Below, piece by piece: positions 26,418-34,500 of a DNA stretch of 64,000 nt; the first letter of the stretch is position 1; the number at the start of each line of letters is the position of its first letter. Source of the DNA: Hydrogenophilales bacterium (GTDB lineage: Bacteria; Pseudomonadota; Gammaproteobacteria; Burkholderiales; Thiobacillaceae). Under the pieces are notes generated by a model that saw only the letters and a list, made by a program, of their open reading frames with translations, had not been told where the DNA came from and ran no database searches. The stretch lies in the NCBI GenBank assembly GCA_016719465.1, contig JADJYY010000007.1, positions 88,906 through 152,905 of the forward strand. Reading direction: 5' to 3'. The position numbers were made by a program, and so were the translations under genes.

Positions 26418-27120
26418 CGATAAGGATGCCTTGGTGAGGACCTACCTCCCCATGGTCAAGCGCATCGCTTATCACATGATGACTCGCCTGCCGGCCTGCG
26501 TGGAGGTGGACGACCTGGTCCAGGCCGGATTGATGGGCCTGCTGGATGCCGTGGAGCGCTTCGACGACGAGCAGGGCGCCCATTTCGAGACCTACGCCAC
26601 CCAGCGGGTGCGCGGCGCCATGCTGGACGAACTGCGCGACGCGGATTGGGCCTCGCGCAACGTGCGGCGCGCCGGGCGCCAGATCGAAAACGCCATCCAC
26701 GTCCTGCAGCAACGCCACAAGCGGCCGCCTTCCGAGCAGGAGATCGCCGAGGAGATGGGCATGGAGATCCAGGCCTATTTCGAATTGCTCAGCGACGCCC
26801 GGGGCGCCCAGCTGGTGTACTACGAGGATCTCCACGACGTGGACGGCGACGATTTCCTCGAACGGTTCGCCGACAACCACACCCAGGCCCCCTTCGACAT
26901 CCTGGCGTCCAGCCACTTCAAGGGCGCCCTGGCCCAGGCGGTGGGGATCCTGCCCGAGCGGGAAAAGCAGCTCATGGGCATGTACTACGAGCAGGACATG
27001 AATTTCAAGGAGATCGGCGCCGTGCTGGGGGTTTCCGAATCCCGCGTCTGCCAGCTTCACAGCCAGGCCATCGCCCGCTTGCGCGGCCGGTTGCGGGACT
27101 GGTCGGCCAACCCGGAATAA
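26395..27120 (+). CDS. fliA: flagellar sigma factor FliA (sigma-28)
   Basis: A 241-residue sigma factor for late flagellar genes. The start at 26395 follows AGAGGG and agrees with the family N-terminus. Region 2 (YLPMVKRIAYHMMTRLP, DDLVQAGLMGLLDAVERFD), region 3 (RPPSEQEIAEEMGM) and the region 4 helix-turn-helix (FKEIGAVLGVSESRVCQLHSQA) are all present. It overlaps the flhG-like gene. Confidence 0.95.
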   Translation: MYAGAPVSDKDALVRTYLPMVKRIAYHMMTRLPACVEVDDLVQAGLMGLLDAVERFDDEQGAHFETYATQRVRGAMLDELRDADWASRNVRRAGRQIENAIHVLQQRHKRPPSEQEIAEEMGMEIQAYFELLSDARGAQLVYYEDLHDVDGDDFLERFADNHTQAPFDILASSHFKGALAQAVGILPEREKQLMGMYYEQDMNFKEIGAVLGVSESRVCQLHSQAIARLRGRLRDWSANPE

Positions 27121-27158
27121 GGGCTCGTGGATGCCCAAGTTATTCGTTAACGAGCCCT
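27118..27158 (+). other. hairpin between fliA and motC
   Basis: Inverted repeat GGGCTCGT (27121-27128) / ACGAGCCC (27150-27157), extended by one A-T pair, with a 21-nt loop. It has no T-run, so a terminator is unlikely; it may attenuate or stabilise the transcript. Confidence 0.5.
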
Positions 27159-27175
27159 AAGCGCCCGCCCGCGCC

Positions 27176-27916
27176 ATGGACATCATCAGCCTGGTCGGCA
27201 TCACCCTCAGCCTGGTCGCCATTCTGGTGGGCCAGTTCCTGGAGGGCGGCCATATGGGCTCACTGCTCCAGTTCACGGCCTTCATGATCGTGATCGGCGG
27301 CACCCTGGGCGCGGTCATGCTGCAAAGCAGCCTCAAGGTCTTTCTCGATGGCCTGTCCATGCTCAGGTGGGTGTTTCAGCCCCCCCGCGTCGCCAGCCAG
27401 GAAACCCTGGACATGATCCTGGACTGGAGCCAGAAGGCCCGGCGCGGCGGGCTGCTGGCCCTGGAACCCTTCATCGAGCCGTTGCAGGACCTGTTTCATC
27501 GCCGCGGCCTGCAGATGCTGGTGGACGGCGCCGAGCCGGAGGTGCTGCGGGAAACCCTGGAGTTGGACCTCCAGGCCTACGAACAGCATCGCCTGGAGGC
27601 CGCCAAGGTCTGGATGGCCGCCGGCGGATACTCGCCCACCATCGGCATCCTGGGTGCGGTGATGGGCCTGATCCACGTCATGGAGAACCTATCCGATCCC
27701 TCCAAGCTGGGATCCGGCATCGCCGTCGCCTTCGTCGCCACCATCTACGGCGTGGGCGGCGCCAACCTGTTCTTCCTCCCCGTCGCCGGCAAGCTGCGCT
27801 ACTGGGTGGGGCGCCAGGTGGCGGACAAGGAGTTGTTCATCCAGGGCATCGTGGCCATCGCCAACGGCGAGAATCCGCGCATCATCGAGGCCAAGCTCCA
27901 GGGCTATCTCGCATGA
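27176..27916 (+). CDS. motC: flagellar motor stator protein MotC (MotA family)
   Basis: A 246-residue MotA/TolQ-type proton-channel subunit with four membrane segments: two near the start (MDIISLVGITLSLVAILVG, FTAFMIVIGGTLGAVML) and two near the end (GYSPTIGILGAVMGLIHVM, IAVAFVATIYGVGGANLFF). The final pair forms the channel lining, with the conserved proline and G-V-G-x-A-N. The pairing with motD, downstream of fliA, is the MotCD arrangement seen as the second stator in pseudomonads and many betaproteobacteria. Confidence 0.93.
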   Translation: MDIISLVGITLSLVAILVGQFLEGGHMGSLLQFTAFMIVIGGTLGAVMLQSSLKVFLDGLSMLRWVFQPPRVASQETLDMILDWSQKARRGGLLALEPFIEPLQDLFHRRGLQMLVDGAEPEVLRETLELDLQAYEQHRLEAAKVWMAAGGYSPTIGILGAVMGLIHVMENLSDPSKLGSGIAVAFVATIYGVGGANLFFLPVAGKLRYWVGRQVADKELFIQGIVAIANGENPRIIEAKLQGYLA

Positions 27917-27923
27917 GGGACAA

Positions 27924-28003
27924 GGGGCAAGGAGCAAGGGGCAAGGGCAGGCGCATGCCCCCGCCCCGGTTTTCCTTGCCCCTTGCCCCTTGCTCCTTGC
28001 CCC
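27924..28003. repeat. 22-bp inverted repeat between motC and motD
   Basis: GGGGCAAGGAGCAAGGGGCAAG at 27924-27945 is matched perfectly by its reverse complement at 27982-28003, leaving a 36-nt loop. The arms are made of GGGCAAGG-like units. It should form a very stable hairpin in the motC-motD transcript. Confidence 0.8.
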
Positions 28004-28023
28004 TGCTCCGCTGAGCGGTCGCC

Positions 28024-28881
28024 ATGGCCCGCAGGAAACCCCACGAGGAACACGAAAACCTGGAGCGCTGGCTGGTCTCCTACGCGGATTTCATCACCCT
28101 GCTGTTCGCTTTCTTCGTGGTGATGTATGCCATTTCCTCCATCAACGAAGGCAAGTATCGGGTGATGTCGGATTCCCTGGTCAGCGCTTTCAAGGAGTCG
28201 CCCCGCTCGGACAAGCTGATCGAGATGACGACCAAGCATGCGGAAATCATGCCGGGAAGCGGCAAACCCATCGGCAAGATGCAGCAGCAGCCCCACGCCG
28301 ACAGCGAGGCGCCGGAACGTCGGCGGGCGGCGGAAAGCATGAAGAAGGTGGCGAAGAATGTCCTGGACGTGATGCAGCCCCTCATCCAGAACGGCCAGGT
28401 GCGGGTCACCCAGTCGCCCCGTGGCGTGACCGTGGAAATCAACGCCAGCGTCCTGTTCAAGAGCGGCGAGGCGGTGCTGCAGCCCCAGTCCACGGAAACC
28501 CTGGCGGCGGTGGCCCGGGTCCTGTCCCAGGTGGAGAACCCGGTGCAGGTGGAGGGGCATACCGACAACGTGCCCATTAACAGCCCCAGTTTTCCCTCCA
28601 ACTGGGAGTTGTCTTCCTCGAGGGCCGGCAGCGTCGTGCGCCTGTTCGCCGAACGGGGGGTGCCGGCGGAACGCATGGTGGCCATCGGCTATGCCGACAA
28701 CCGGCCGGTGGATACCAACGCCACGCTGGATGGCCGAAGCCGCAACCGCCGGGTGAACGTGCTGATCCTGAACGAGGTGGCTGGCGCCACCCAGGAGATC
28801 GCCTTGCAGGAAGGGGTGCCGCTGTCCGGCCAGCCGGCCCCGGCCACGCCCAGCACCGTGGCGCCGCCCGCCGCCCGCTAG
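28024..28881 (+). CDS. motD: flagellar motor stator protein MotD (MotB family)
   Basis: A 285-residue protein. One membrane helix near the start contains the proton-binding aspartate (SYADFITLLFAFFVVMYA). The C-terminal OmpA-like peptidoglycan-binding domain (about residues 130-255) shows VEGHTDNVPI and RSRNRRVNVLI. An Ala/Pro-rich tail closes the protein. It pairs with MotC to make a stator unit anchored to the wall. Confidence 0.93.
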   Translation: MARRKPHEEHENLERWLVSYADFITLLFAFFVVMYAISSINEGKYRVMSDSLVSAFKESPRSDKLIEMTTKHAEIMPGSGKPIGKMQQQPHADSEAPERRRAAESMKKVAKNVLDVMQPLIQNGQVRVTQSPRGVTVEINASVLFKSGEAVLQPQSTETLAAVARVLSQVENPVQVEGHTDNVPINSPSFPSNWELSSSRAGSVVRLFAERGVPAERMVAIGYADNRPVDTNATLDGRSRNRRVNVLILNEVAGATQEIALQEGVPLSGQPAPATPSTVAPPAAR

Positions 28882-28893
28882 CGGACGGCGCGA

Positions 28894-30456
28894 TCACCCC
28901 TGGGAGGCGGCTTCCATCTGGAAGCGGAAAAGCTCCACGCTGGGGGTCGATTCGACGCGCTTTTCGATGCGCACCGGCTGGTTGCCCTTGGGGGTCCGGA
29001 TTTCGGCGTTGCTGTCCGGGATGAAACAGCCCGCCTGGGCGAGCAGCATGGGCGCCTGCTGGCTGGTCGGGTTGGGATGCAGCAACAGGCCCGGCCACTG
29101 CCGGCCGTTGTCCGGTCGCCTGACCTGAACGGCCAGCACCTTGGGCGCCAGCAGCTGGACGCCGAAGCAGATCTCGCCCTGCCCGGGCACCCGGAACCAG
29201 CGCACCAGGCCAACGCTCCAGCCGCCGGCGCCCTGGCGCACGCCCACCACGTCGCCGACGCGGATCTGCATGCCCTGGACGCCGCTGCGGCTCAGTGAAA
29301 GTCCGCCCATGCTGTCGTTGACGGTCTTGCAGCGCATGATGGCGGGGGCCGGCTCGTTGCCGGACAGGCCATAGTGAATGGTGTCGCCGCGACTGGGCGG
29401 GGCGATGAGCTGGTGGACGGACTTGAGGCCGAAACTGACCTCGAACTCCCTGCCATCCTGATGCCGGCGCCGCTGGGACTGGCGTTGCAGGTTGGCGCCC
29501 CAGTTGAGTTTGAGCCGGCGCAGCATGGACGGATAGGCGGGATCCCGCGCGGCCTCGGGCAGGCCCAGCTTGTCGAGATCTTCCCGGCCGCTGATGTGGG
29601 AGCCGATCAGCGCCAGGTGCTTGGCGAGCTCGGTGGTGTTGAGGATCAGGTCCCAGCGCGGGTTCGTGGGGTGGGTATCCCGCGCGATGGATTTGGGCGG
29701 CGTGTCGGTATTGACCTCCACGATGAACAGGCCCACGCGGCCCTTGGTGGATTCCTCGGCCGGGAAGATGCTGGCCAGATTGGAGAAGCGGGCGATGATG
29801 TCCTTGGCCCAGGGCAGCTCCGCCTGGGGAAAGTGGTAGGGGTCGGCCAGGGCCATGAGCAGGGTGGACTTGTAGATCTGTTCCAGGGAGAGCATCTTGG
29901 CGCCCCCCTCCGGAATCACATCCTTCAGCCCGTTCCGCAATGCGTAGTTGAAAGTCTGATGCAGATCGACCCAGATCCCCTCGGGCATGGGGTCGTGGGT
30001 TTCGAAGCTGATTTCCAGCGTGGCCTGCAGGGCGAGCAGGATGCGCTGCAGGTACAGCGGCACGGGATTGCCGCCGAACAGGTGGAAGCGTCGCTTCAGC
30101 CAGTCCACCAGCAGGATCTTGTAGGCGTCCGCCATGCCGCGCAGCAGGCGCCGGGCCAGGATGGCGTTGCGGTGCTGCTTGGGGGGCAGCGGCGCCTGGA
30201 CGGTGCCGTATTGCTCGTAGAGCGAGGCGACGATGTCCTCGAGCACGGGCGCCAGTCGCTCGATGATCTTGTTGCGATTGTCGTGGGGGACTTCCAGGCT
30301 GTTCAGGGTGGCCAGGTAGTCGGCCATCTCCTCGGCGGCTTCGGACGGGTTGGAGAGCGGCAGCCGAGTCAGCCAGGCTTCGACTTGCTTGGGCTTCGTC
30401 TCCACGTTTATATTCCGCCCCGATTCGCGGGCTGGCAGAACGTATCTGGGTAGCAT
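28894..30456 (-). CDS. 520-residue protein with a PilZ-like C-terminal motif
   Basis: A large cytoplasmic protein without signal or membrane segments. The first ~330 residues are mainly helical and unrecognised. Near residue 395 the stretch V-N-D-S-M-G-G-L-S-L fits the (D/N)xSxxGG half of the PilZ cyclic-di-GMP signature; a convincing RxxxR partner is not clear (R-R-R-H-Q-D-G-R lies ~60 residues earlier). Similar multi-domain proteins are annotated as PilZ or flagellar-brake-like, but the family name is uncertain. It converges on motD, so a link to motility is possible. Confidence 0.6.
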   Translation of the reverse strand: MLPRYVLPARESGRNINVETKPKQVEAWLTRLPLSNPSEAAEEMADYLATLNSLEVPHDNRNKIIERLAPVLEDIVASLYEQYGTVQAPLPPKQHRNAILARRLLRGMADAYKILLVDWLKRRFHLFGGNPVPLYLQRILLALQATLEISFETHDPMPEGIWVDLHQTFNYALRNGLKDVIPEGGAKMLSLEQIYKSTLLMALADPYHFPQAELPWAKDIIARFSNLASIFPAEESTKGRVGLFIVEVNTDTPPKSIARDTHPTNPRWDLILNTTELAKHLALIGSHISGREDLDKLGLPEAARDPAYPSMLRRLKLNWGANLQRQSQRRRHQDGREFEVSFGLKSVHQLIAPPSRGDTIHYGLSGNEPAPAIMRCKTVNDSMGGLSLSRSGVQGMQIRVGDVVGVRQGAGGWSVGLVRWFRVPGQGEICFGVQLLAPKVLAVQVRRPDNGRQWPGLLLHPNPTSQQAPMLLAQAGCFIPDSNAEIRTPKGNQPVRIEKRVESTPSVELFRFQMEAASQG

Positions 30457-30645
30457 GTGTTTTTCCGTGACTCCTCGCGCCGGATTCTACCTTCCGCCAA
30501 TTTGCACCGAAAAGGCTTTTCCCGGGGCGCGCCATGGATACCATCGAGCGATCTGTCAACAGCCCACGCCCGCGCGGCTTTGCGGGCGCCGAACTCTCCC
30601 CCGCCTTCCGACTCATAATGCCTCGCCCTTTCTAGGAATCCCCAC

Positions 30646-31095
30646 ATGGTTCGCCGTTTTCTTCCCTTCGCGCTGTCCTTGTTGCTGGTTGCCCAGGCCC
30701 ACGCCTTCACGCTGGTGGACAGCAAGGGCAAGACCCACACCCTCGCCCAGTACAAGGGCAAGTGGGTGCTGGTGAATTTCTGGGCCACCTGGTGTCCGCC
30801 CTGCCTGGAGGAAATCCCCGACCTGGTGGCCCTGCACGAAAACAAGAAGAACAGGCTGGTGGTGCTGGGGGTGGCCATGGATTACAAGGATCCCAAGCAG
30901 GTGCTGCAATATGCCGAGCAGATGATGGTGTCCTATCCGATCATCCTGGGCGACCACAAGATGGCGTCCCAGATCGGCGCCATCCCGGGCCTGCCGACGA
31001 CCTATCTCTACAACCCGGAGGGCAAGGTGGTGGCCTACAACGTGGGCGCCCTGACCAGGGAAGCCGTGGAGCGTTACATCGCCAACAAGAAATGA
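30646..31095 (+). CDS. periplasmic TlpA-like thioredoxin
   Basis: A 149-residue protein with a signal peptide (about 1-20, ending AHA). It has a thioredoxin fold with active site WATWCPPCLEE and the cis-proline loop GLPTTYLYNPEG, as in TlpA/ResA thiol-disulfide oxidoreductases. It is the first of four tightly spaced genes that continue with another thioredoxin-fold protein, a TolC-like protein and a membrane-fusion adaptor. It likely reduces disulfides on secreted partners, perhaps the products of the operon. Confidence 0.88.
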   Translation: MVRRFLPFALSLLLVAQAHAFTLVDSKGKTHTLAQYKGKWVLVNFWATWCPPCLEEIPDLVALHENKKNRLVVLGVAMDYKDPKQVLQYAEQMMVSYPIILGDHKMASQIGAIPGLPTTYLYNPEGKVVAYNVGALTREAVERYIANKK

Positions 31096-31105
31096 GGAAA
31101 CCGGA

Positions 31106-31639
31106 ATGCGCTGGCTGATCCTTGTCCTGCTCTCCACCCTGCTCGCCACCCTGGTTGCCCCGCCCGTCCTGGCGGAAACGCGCGATCCCCACGCGCATTT
31201 CTTCATGCCCAAGCTGGGGGACTTCAAGGATGAACTGGCCACCGCCAGACAGGAAGGCAAGCACGGCGTGCTGATCATGTTCGAGATGGACGAGTGCCCG
31301 TTCTGCGCGCGCATGAAGGCCAACGTACTCAACCAGCGCCCGGTGCAGGAGTATTTCCGCCAGCATTTCCTGGTCTACAGCGTCGATGTGAAGGGCGATG
31401 CGCCCATGACCGATTTCAAGGGCAAGGCGACCACGGAAAAGGCCTTCGCCCTGGAGCAGCGGGCGCGGGCCACCCCCGTATTCGTGTTCTACGACCTGGA
31501 CGGCAACCCCGCGACCCGTTTTACCGGCGCCACCCAGACCGCCGAGGAATTCCTGCTGCTGGGCCGCTACGTGGTCGATGGCGTCCACAAGACCAAGCTG
31601 CCGTTCAACGTCTACAAGAAGCAGGGCGCGCCGCAATGA
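31106..31639 (+). CDS. periplasmic thioredoxin-fold protein with CPFC motif
   Basis: A 177-residue protein with a signal peptide (ending VLAETRD). The fold contains FEMDECPFCARMKANVL and the cis-Pro region ARATPVFVFYDLDGN, resembling SoxW-type or DUF255-like thioredoxins. Ten nt separate it from the upstream tlpA-like gene, and its stop overlaps the next start (ATGA). Confidence 0.85.
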   Translation: MRWLILVLLSTLLATLVAPPVLAETRDPHAHFFMPKLGDFKDELATARQEGKHGVLIMFEMDECPFCARMKANVLNQRPVQEYFRQHFLVYSVDVKGDAPMTDFKGKATTEKAFALEQRARATPVFVFYDLDGNPATRFTGATQTAEEFLLLGRYVVDGVHKTKLPFNVYKKQGAPQ

Positions 31640-32931
31640 AGCGCCTCGGTTGGTGCGTCCTGGCCCTGTGGGCCGGGGCGGCGTCGGCCACCGGGCAGCC
31701 GTTGACCCTGGAGGCCGTCCTGGCGACGGCGGACGCGCCCCATCCGGATCTGGACCTGGCCCGCGCGCGCCAGGATGTCGCCCTGGCGGATGTCCGCGCG
31801 GCGGAAAGCCTGAACGATTTCCGGGTGACCCTGGAGGCGAGCCTGCGCAGCGGCCGCAACGAGATCTACGACGACCACTACCAGCCCGACCATTTCGCCA
31901 GGGTGGTCCTGCGCAAGACCCTGTGGGATGACGGCCGGCAGCAGGTCGGCCGGCGCGCCGTCGGCCAGGAAAGCGAGGCCCTCGGCCTGCGACTCCTCGA
32001 TATCCGCGCCCAGCGCCGACTCAGCCTCATGGCGCGCTTTTTCGATGTGCTGCTCGCCGACATGCGGGATGCCGCGGACACCGAGTTCCTGGCGGTGGCC
32101 TATGTCGCCTGGGACAACGCCAAGGATCGTCAGGCTCTGGGGCAAATGGCCGGCTGGGAACTGAGCGAACTGGAAAACCGCTACCTGGACGCGCGCACCC
32201 TGCGCAACGACGGGCGGCGCAAATTGCGGGAAAAACGCATGCTGCTGGCCGCGGCCATGAACCGCGCCGGCATGGTCCAGGAGGATCTGGTGGATCCCCG
32301 CCTGCCGGGCAATGACCGCCCGCTGCCCGAATTCGAGACCTTGCTGGCCGGGGTGCTGGAACGGAATCCGGGGCTGTTGGCCCAGCGCCAGTTGCTGGCC
32401 GCCGCCACCAGCCGGCTCGACGTGGCGCGGGCGGACTACCGGCCGAGCCTGGAATTCGAGGCGGAGGCCGCCACCTGGGATCGGCCCAGCACCACCCGCG
32501 ATGATCTGCGCGCCGGCTTCAACCTGGTCTGGCCAATCTGGCAGGGTGGCCGCGCCGATGCGCGCATCGGCAAGGAGCAGGCGCGCTTCCACGAACTCCA
32601 GGCAGAGCATGACAAACTGGTGGCGGACTTGCGCCAGGCGGTGCTGGAAGCCCGGGAGGAAATCCAGCACTTGCGGGAAAGCGAGCGTCGCCGGGTCGAG
32701 GTGAACGCCGCCTACCGTGACATCGCCCTGGAAAAGGCGCGCGCCGAGTACGAACTGGAACTCAAGGCCAACCTGGGCAACAGCATGGCGGAAACCCAGG
32801 TGGCGCGCTTGCGCCAGCGCGCCATCGAGTACCGGCTGGCCCTGGCCTGGGCGCGTCTGGAAGCCCTGCTGGGCGACCCCGGGGAACTGACCCGGCTGGC
32901 GGATGCCATGAAAACGGAGGACAGGAAGTGA
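31636..32931 (+). CDS. TolC-family outer-membrane protein
   Basis: A 431-residue outer-membrane-factor protein: signal peptide (about 1-18), then two long coiled-coil/beta repeats typical of TolC (PLTLEAVLATADAPHPDL, and a second copy with LGNSMAETQVARLRQRAIEYRLALA). It should form a trimeric exit duct. It is preceded by two thioredoxins and followed by an adaptor, with 4-nt overlaps both sides; no inner-membrane pump is in the operon. Confidence 0.85.
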   Translation: MKRLGWCVLALWAGAASATGQPLTLEAVLATADAPHPDLDLARARQDVALADVRAAESLNDFRVTLEASLRSGRNEIYDDHYQPDHFARVVLRKTLWDDGRQQVGRRAVGQESEALGLRLLDIRAQRRLSLMARFFDVLLADMRDAADTEFLAVAYVAWDNAKDRQALGQMAGWELSELENRYLDARTLRNDGRRKLREKRMLLAAAMNRAGMVQEDLVDPRLPGNDRPLPEFETLLAGVLERNPGLLAQRQLLAAATSRLDVARADYRPSLEFEAEAATWDRPSTTRDDLRAGFNLVWPIWQGGRADARIGKEQARFHELQAEHDKLVADLRQAVLEAREEIQHLRESERRRVEVNAAYRDIALEKARAEYELELKANLGNSMAETQVARLRQRAIEYRLALAWARLEALLGDPGELTRLADAMKTEDRK

Positions 32932-33680
32932 CCGACAAATGGCTTGCCCCCGCCCTGGCGGCGGTTTTGTGCGGCGCCGCGCTCCCGGCCGGCGCCGGCG
33001 AATATGAGGCCGTCCTGGAATGGTCCGGACGGGTCGGCCTGAGCTTCCCGGTCTCCGGCGTGATCGATGCCGTTTCGGCCCGGCCCGGGCAGACGGTGAG
33101 GAAGGGCGAACTGCTGGCCAGCCTGGAGCCCACCGTGTTCAAGGCCGGCGTCGCGGAAAGCCGCGCCGACCTGGACCGGCTGAGCGAAGAGCAGGCCGAT
33201 GCCGCGCGGGAACTGGAGCGGGTGCGGGAGCTTTACGCGCGCACGGTTTCCACCACCACCGAACTGGATGCCGCCAGGCTGCGCTTCGCCCGCGCCCAGT
33301 CCGGCCTGGCCGCCGCCCAGGCCCGGGTCGAGCGGGCGCGACGCCTGCTGGCTCAGGCCGAGTTGCGCGCCCCCTTCGACGCCCTGATCCTGGCCCGCCC
33401 GGGCGAGCCCGGCATGGTGATCAGCAGCCAGTGCCAGCCCGCCATCGTATACAGCGTGGCCCGTGTGGATGAGCTGATCGCCCGGGCGCAACTGGATGCC
33501 GGCCAGGCCGGAAGCTTGCGCCTGGACGGTGAAGCCGAGGTGGTGGTGGGAGAAAAGCCGGTGAAAGGCCGGGTAGCCGGCCTCACCACCTTGCCCGATG
33601 GCCGTTACGCCCTGGAGGTGGCCATCCCGCGCCAGGCCGGCATGCTGGCGGGGCAGCCCGCCAGCATCAGCTTGCCCTGA
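32928..33680 (+). CDS. HlyD/RND-type periplasmic adaptor, short
   Basis: A 250-residue adaptor from a GTG start overlapping the tolC-like gene. A signal peptide precedes a lipoyl-like half (LSFPVSGVIDAVSARPGQTVRKGELLASLEP), a helical hairpin (about 85-150) and the second lipoyl half (AQAELRAPFDALILARPGEPG). It lacks much of the membrane-proximal domain of full-length adaptors. The inner-membrane partner is not encoded next to it. Confidence 0.8.
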   Translation: MTDKWLAPALAAVLCGAALPAGAGEYEAVLEWSGRVGLSFPVSGVIDAVSARPGQTVRKGELLASLEPTVFKAGVAESRADLDRLSEEQADAARELERVRELYARTVSTTTELDAARLRFARAQSGLAAAQARVERARRLLAQAELRAPFDALILARPGEPGMVISSQCQPAIVYSVARVDELIARAQLDAGQAGSLRLDGEAEVVVGEKPVKGRVAGLTTLPDGRYALEVAIPRQAGMLAGQPASISLP

Positions 33681-33687
33681 ACTGCGC

Positions 33688-34143
33688 TTACGCCGCCTTC
33701 AGGTAACGCTCCTTGGCGGCGCGCGCCTCGCGCGCTTCCTCGGTGCTGTAGGCCTTGCCTGACCACAGCATGTTGTAGGCGATCTCCTCGTTGCCGTTCT
33801 CGCACAGGTCCAGGACGCGCTGGAACAGGGGCTGGAAGGTCTCGGAACGATGGCTCTTCTCGTGCTCGTCGAAGGACCGCCAGAAGGTCACGATCAGGGC
33901 TTCCTTGCCCTTCATCGGGCTGTCCACGGGCTGGCCGACGGTGGAGCCCTCGTTGGAGACCTGGCCCGAGTTCAGGGCCACGAAACCGCCCACGAAGCCG
34001 GTATCCGAGTGGTAGGTTTTCACGTTCTCGCACAGTTCCGCCACCCGCATTTCCAGGTCGTCGGTCGAGTATTCGGGGCGCAGGATCACCCGGTTGATGG
34101 TCACCACGCCGTCGTTGTTGAAGCCGTTGATCAGGTCAGACAT
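33688..34143 (-). CDS. 151-residue protein of unknown function
   Basis: Cytoplasmic, acidic, with alternating strands and helices: VVTINRVILRPEYSTDDLEMRV and GGFVALNSGQVSNEG followed by ALIVTFWRSFDEHEKSHRS. The pattern resembles dimeric ferredoxin-like barrels of the antibiotic-monooxygenase type, but I cannot assign it. A good AGGAGAG ribosome site precedes the start. It converges on the adaptor gene with 7 nt between stops. Upstream, an inverted repeat (34194-34216) may be regulatory. Confidence 0.65.
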   Translation of the reverse strand: MSDLINGFNNDGVVTINRVILRPEYSTDDLEMRVAELCENVKTYHSDTGFVGGFVALNSGQVSNEGSTVGQPVDSPMKGKEALIVTFWRSFDEHEKSHRSETFQPLFQRVLDLCENGNEEIAYNMLWSGKAYSTEEAREARAAKERYLKAA

Positions 34144-34193
34144 CGCACTCTCCTCAAGTAAATAAGCAAATACTGATATTTAAGGGCCAATCA

Positions 34194-34216
34194 AAGGCGC
34201 TTTCACAGGCGCCTTG
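34194..34216. promoter_or_regulatory. inverted repeat upstream of the 151-residue protein gene
   Basis: AAGGCGC and GCGCCTT flank a short spacer, about 50 bp upstream of the minus-strand start at 34143 in an AT-rich stretch. Possible operator; the binding protein is unknown. Confidence 0.35.
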
Positions 34217-34325
34217 GTCAATACCATAGTGTTTTAGTCGGATAAAATCAAGCGCATGATGCATAGGGTTTTTCTATGGATGCCGGCACGGCGGCGCTCG
34301 ACCCGCCTATTTCCACGCACAATCA

Positions 34326-34354
34326 TTGACATAGCGGGGTGCCGCCGGGATAAT
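34326..34354 (+). promoter_or_regulatory. sigma-70 promoter of tRNA-Met
   Basis: TTGACA (34326-34331), a 17-bp spacer and GATAAT (34349-34354), close to consensus. Transcription would start about 14 nt before the tRNA and could continue into miaB. Confidence 0.8.
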
Positions 34355-34374
34355 CCGCGCCTCTTTTCTGCCGT

Positions 34375-34451
34375 GGTGATGTAGCTCAGACGGTTAGAGC
34401 GGTGGATTCATAACCCACAGGTCGGCAGTTCGATTCTGCCCATCACCACCA
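34375..34451 (+). tRNA. tRNA-Met (CAT anticodon), elongator type
   Basis: A 77-nt cloverleaf with acceptor GGTGATG/CATCACC, D-arm GCTC/GAGC, anticodon loop TTCATAA, T-arm GGCAG/CTGCC and an encoded CCA. The anticodon stem has an A-C mismatch at its base (positions 31/39). The D-loop and GTAGCTCAG start resemble elongator tRNA-Met rather than the initiator; a lysidine-modified tRNA-Ile2, also CAT, is less likely. miaB, encoding a tRNA-modifying enzyme, follows 49 nt downstream. Confidence 0.9.
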
Positions 34452-34500
34452 CCCCCCTCTTTTTTCCCTCCTCCGCATTTCCCGCCTCCCGCATTCCTGA

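Noticed and set aside
27913..28015. The CAAGG-rich region between motC and motD as a CRISPR-like array
   Set aside because: It is one inverted repeat with short internal units, with no regular spacers and no cas genes.
34375..34451. Reading the CAT tRNA as tRNA-Ile2
   Set aside because: The acceptor stem and D-arm fit elongator tRNA-Met better, although the sequence alone cannot exclude it fully.
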